Source: UBA6522 sp963664945
GTDB lineage: Bacteria; Pseudomonadota; Gammaproteobacteria; Steroidobacterales; Rariloculaceae
Assembly (NCBI GenBank): GCA_963664945.1
Contig: OY761822.1
Coordinates: 1,798,001 to 1,862,000, forward strand
Reading direction: 5' to 3'
Length of the DNA: 64,000 nucleotides
Shown here: positions 61,743 through 64,000 of the stretch, piece by piece
Numbering within the stretch: the first letter of the stretch is position 1
How the letters are laid out: each line of letters starts with the position of its first letter
Notes under the pieces: generated by a model
Seen by the model: only the letters and a program-made list of their open reading frames with translations
What the model was told of the DNA's origin: nothing
Databases searched by the model: none
Translations under genes and position numbers: made by a program

Positions 61743-63083
61743 ATGGGGACTGGCGAGAGCCTATCCGACCCTGAAAAGGTCCGGAGACTCCAGACGGCGC
61801 TACATGCGAAAGCGAAGGAATCTCCAGACTTCCGGTTCTACTCGCTCAGCGACAAGGTGTGGCGCGCCGACGTGATGGCCGTCGCCTGGCGGGAGGTTCG
61901 CCGTAACGGCGGGGCCGCCGGGGTGGACGGTCAGACGGTAGCGGACATTGAGGCGTACGGCGTGGACCGATGGCTTGGGGAACTGGCGCGGGACCTGAAA
62001 GCGGGAACCTACCGGCCCGAGGCGGTTCGGCAGGTACTCATTCCAAAGAAGCAACGTGGGAAGTTCCGGCCCTTGGGCATTCCCTGCATACGGGACAGGT
62101 TGGCGCAGACGGCGGCGGTACTTGTACTGTCGCCGATCTTCGAGGCCGACCTGCAACCGGAGCAATACGCCTACCGGCCGGGCCGGAGCGCGAAAGACGC
62201 TGTCAATCGCGTGCACCGGCTGCTGAACACGGGCCACCGCGAGGTGGTTGACGCGGATCTATCGGACTACTTCGGTCAGATACCGCACGCGGAACTGCTC
62301 AAGTCCGTTGCCCGGCGCGTAAGCGACGGGCGGCTGCTGGGGTGGATCAAGGCGTGGCTGGAAATGCCGGTCGAAGAGGACGACGGCAAGGGCGGCAAAC
62401 GCCGCACGAACCGGGCGCGGAAGGAGCGCAAGGGAACCCCACAGGGTTCCCCTATCTCCCCGATTTTGTCCAGCATCTACATGCGTCGCTTCATACTGAG
62501 CTGGAAGGTGCTGGGCTATGCCCGGCGCTTCAAGGCTGAAATCGTCAACTATGCCGATGACTTCGTGGTGCTCGGCAAGGCGCCGTCGGCGGAGATGCTG
62601 GCGGCGGTCGAGACACTCATCGAACGTTTGAAGCTGACGGTCAACGCGGAGAAGACCCGATGCTGCCGGGTGCCAGAGGAGCCAATCGAGTTCCTTGGCT
62701 ACCGGATTGGACGCAACTACCGCCCGAAGACGGGCCGGGCCTACATCGGCACGCGCCCAAGCAAGGCGAGCGTCCAGAGCATCTGCCGTCGGATTAGCGA
62801 GCTAACGGCGGCTCGGTATTCGGTGATGGACCGCGAGGCGATGGTAACGCGCCTCAACCGGGTACTGCTCGGTTGGGCGAACTACTACGCGCTGGGACAG
62901 GTCAGCCCGGCTTACCGCGCCATCGACCGGCACGCGGCCCGGCGGCTACGCCAATGGCTGTGCTGCAAGCACAAGGTGAGGTCCGGAAAACTGGTGCGCT
63001 TCCCGGACCAGAGGCTGTTCAATGACATGCGCCTCACTCGCCTTGCTCCGCGAACGGGCAGCCTTCCGTGGGCGAAGGCATGA
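61743..63083 (+). CDS. ltrA: Group II intron reverse transcriptase/maturase
   Basis: 446 residues from an ATG with GGAGG upstream. Reverse transcriptase blocks are present: KTRGVDG-like GGAAGVDGQTVADIEAYGVD, LIPKKQRGKFRPLGIPCIRD, YAYRPGRSAKDAV, GTPQGSPISPILSSIY, the catalytic YADD in IVNYADDFVVLGK and EFLGYRIGR. The C-terminal X/maturase domain has VMDREAMVTRLNRVLLGWAN and YRAIDRHAARRLRQWL. No HNH endonuclease follows, so insertion likely uses nicks or replication forks. The gene lies in intron domain IV as expected, and is intact. Confidence 0.95.
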   Translation: MGTGESLSDPEKVRRLQTALHAKAKESPDFRFYSLSDKVWRADVMAVAWREVRRNGGAAGVDGQTVADIEAYGVDRWLGELARDLKAGTYRPEAVRQVLIPKKQRGKFRPLGIPCIRDRLAQTAAVLVLSPIFEADLQPEQYAYRPGRSAKDAVNRVHRLLNTGHREVVDADLSDYFGQIPHAELLKSVARRVSDGRLLGWIKAWLEMPVEEDDGKGGKRRTNRARKERKGTPQGSPISPILSSIYMRRFILSWKVLGYARRFKAEIVNYADDFVVLGKAPSAEMLAAVETLIERLKLTVNAEKTRCCRVPEEPIEFLGYRIGRNYRPKTGRAYIGTRPSKASVQSICRRISELTAARYSVMDREAMVTRLNRVLLGWANYYALGQVSPAYRAIDRHAARRLRQWLCCKHKVRSGKLVRFPDQRLFNDMRLTRLAPRTGSLPWAKA

Positions 63084-63093
63084 TCTCGTCCGA

Positions 63094-63126
63094 GAGCCGT
63101 GTGCGGGAAATCCGCACGCACGGTTC
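63094..63126 (+). ncRNA. Group II intron domain V
   Basis: GAGCCGTGTGCGG, a GAAA loop, then CCGCACGCACGGTTC forms the 33-nt domain V hairpin, including the catalytic AGC triad and a two-part stem with an internal bulge. Confidence 0.88.
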
Positions 63127-63857
63127 GATGAGCGGGGACTGGAAACGTGACCAAGGGAGCCGGACTGAGGCCCGTAGCGAAAGCGACGGAACCACCACCG
63201 GACCCTAACGTTGGCGCGCCAGTCCTCGACTCTACTTGAAATCTCCCGTGCGCGGTACCGGGCGGAGCTTGTCACCGACGACGCCGCGGCGCTCAGGGAA
63301 CAGCTCGAAGCGCTCACCGGCGTGCGGATCTCGGCGCTGGAAGGGATCGGGGAGGCGGGCGGGCACGATCCCGCACGGGCACTCGAATGTGGCATGACGA
63401 AATCAGGGAGGCGCTTGCGCGTTGCTCCTGGTTTGTACCCGTGCTCTCGCCCAGTCTGTTCAGCCATGCCTGCGTTGGCCGGAATCGCCAACGAACACGA
63501 CATGATGTGCGCGGCGCACGGCAAGGACAGCGCTTGAGGGCGAAGCGGTTGAAACCGCCGTTCGCACACAGGAGGATTTGGTTGCCGTCGGGTACGGGTG
63601 AGCGTGCGGACGGTCATCGACGGTGCGATGCCCGCTGGCGCCGTTGGATTGCCGATGGCGCCGTTGGAGGATGGGTGGGGCGTTGGATGAACGTTGCCGG
63701 GTCAAACGGCCCAGCAGTACCTGCGCGATGCCGCGGCCCGCCGGGCGGCACCCGCCGCGGACCATCCGAGGCGGTGCGGCTTTCCAGTCACCCGGCAGGA
63801 CAGGGCTCTCCAAAAGTCGGGGCGTATAGCCTGAGGCTGTAAACGGTGAGGGAAGCG

Positions 63858-63900
63858 GTCAGGCTGTGCAAGGTCTGGCTATTCAGAAGTCGTTGTGGCA
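63858..63900. repeat. Second copy of the 42-bp motif seen at 14.66 kb
   Basis: GTCAGGCTGTGCAAGGTCTG then GCTATTCAGAAGTCG aligns with 14659-14700 with one gap and about eight differences. It lies just before an open frame at the window edge. Around it, 63538-63911 has no other feature I can name. Confidence 0.5.
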
Positions 63901-63911
63901 TAAAGGGGGTC

Positions 63912-64000
63912 ATGGTGATCTCGGTGTTTTCCCGTGGCCGGTTGAAGTTGCGCGATGTGTGGGTGCGCCCGGTGCGCGGCGTGGCGGAGCGGCGGCGTTG
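63912..64000 (+). CDS. Start of an unidentified gene, partial at window end
   Basis: An ATG preceded by AAAGGGGG three bases upstream opens a frame (MVISVFSRGRLKLRDVWVRP) that stays open to the window end. It is too short to classify. Confidence 0.3.
   Translation, partial: MVISVFSRGRLKLRDVWVRPVRGVAERRR

Larger units (their letters stand above)
61249..63235 (+). mobile_element. Group II intron, 1987 bp
   Basis: The 5' end GTGCGCC fits the GUGYG rule, and the 3' end ...CTCTAC fits the AY rule. It carries an intron reverse transcriptase and a clear domain V near its end. Boundaries were set by the host protein: removing exactly this segment restores an uninterrupted frame. The 109 bases between domain V and the 3' boundary are longer than a simple domain VI, so an extra insertion may be present. 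Confidence 0.85.
61134..63537 (+). pseudogene. TraI-like relaxase/helicase 3' fragment, split by a group II intron
   Basis: Exon 1 (61134-61248) reads DRAWCSTVHAFQGRTVDNVI, AAMEANHPNLTTQKSFY. Exon 2 (63236-63537) reads EISRARYRAELVTDDAAALR, EQLEALTGVRISALEGI and stops later. Joined, the split codon G+TT restores SFYVEISRAR, the classic helicase motif VI region of MobF relaxase/TraI proteins. All upstream domains are missing, so only the tail of a conjugative gene remains, pointing to a past plasmid or integrative element. Confidence 0.75.

Overview
The window is high-GC DNA, most likely from a gammaproteobacterium. The best evidence is the lptD-surA-pdxA-rsmA-apaH block with a divergent murU-like gene, an order typical of that class. 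I cannot place the lineage more finely. The large accessory load (toxin-antitoxin loci, paralogue arrays, decaying genes, an IS, a group II intron, several small inverted-repeat elements) suggests a repeat-rich genome, possibly from an uncultured or host-associated organism; that last point is inference.

Layout. 0-7.5 kb: a vapBC-like pair cut by the window edge, a DUF4153 membrane protein, a dienelactone-hydrolase-type enzyme, a hipBA module with clear operators, and a MacA/MacB-like adaptor plus ATPase with no permease. 7.6-10.9 kb: 54-bp repeats and a TonB-dependent receptor. 11.0-15.1 kb: a toxin-like island whose main operon runs Xre antitoxin, RES toxin, GNAT-PIN-PUA fusion, ASCH protein; beside it is a lone ParD-like antitoxin. 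15.1-29.7 kb: a MoxR/VWA cluster of seven minus-strand genes (VWA-GATase-like, caspase-fold, TPR metallopeptidase, MoxR ATPase, DUF58, BatA-like VWA, DUF4175-like) with a divergent DUF4159 gene. These probably form one envelope-associated ATPase/VWA machine. 30-45 kb: EF-hand protein, MFS transporter, murU-like gene, the lptD-to-apaH block, thyA, lgt and a DUF255 thioredoxin-like protein.

45.1-54.3 kb is a decayed, repeat-driven region. It holds six copies or remnants of a DUF1640-type coiled-coil membrane gene, with different numbers of coil repeats. The five copies with an intact upstream region share a nearly invariant promoter placed so that transcripts should be leaderless. Remnants of DUF5615/PIN genes, a methyltransferase, an AAA-ATPase-like gene and other DUF1640 fragments lie between them, with a NYN nuclease gene and an IS1634-like element that has cut one copy from its promoter.

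54.4-60.6 kb: a secreted metzincin with leucine-rich repeats and a trimeric-autotransporter-like adhesin. 61.1-63.5 kb: a group II intron sitting precisely inside the 3' part of a TraI-like relaxase/helicase gene; joining the exons restores the reading frame.

A theme across the window is tandem repeats of 21, 29, 33, 54 and 74 bp placed at junctions between genes, often within predicted operons. No rRNA, tRNA or CRISPR array was seen.
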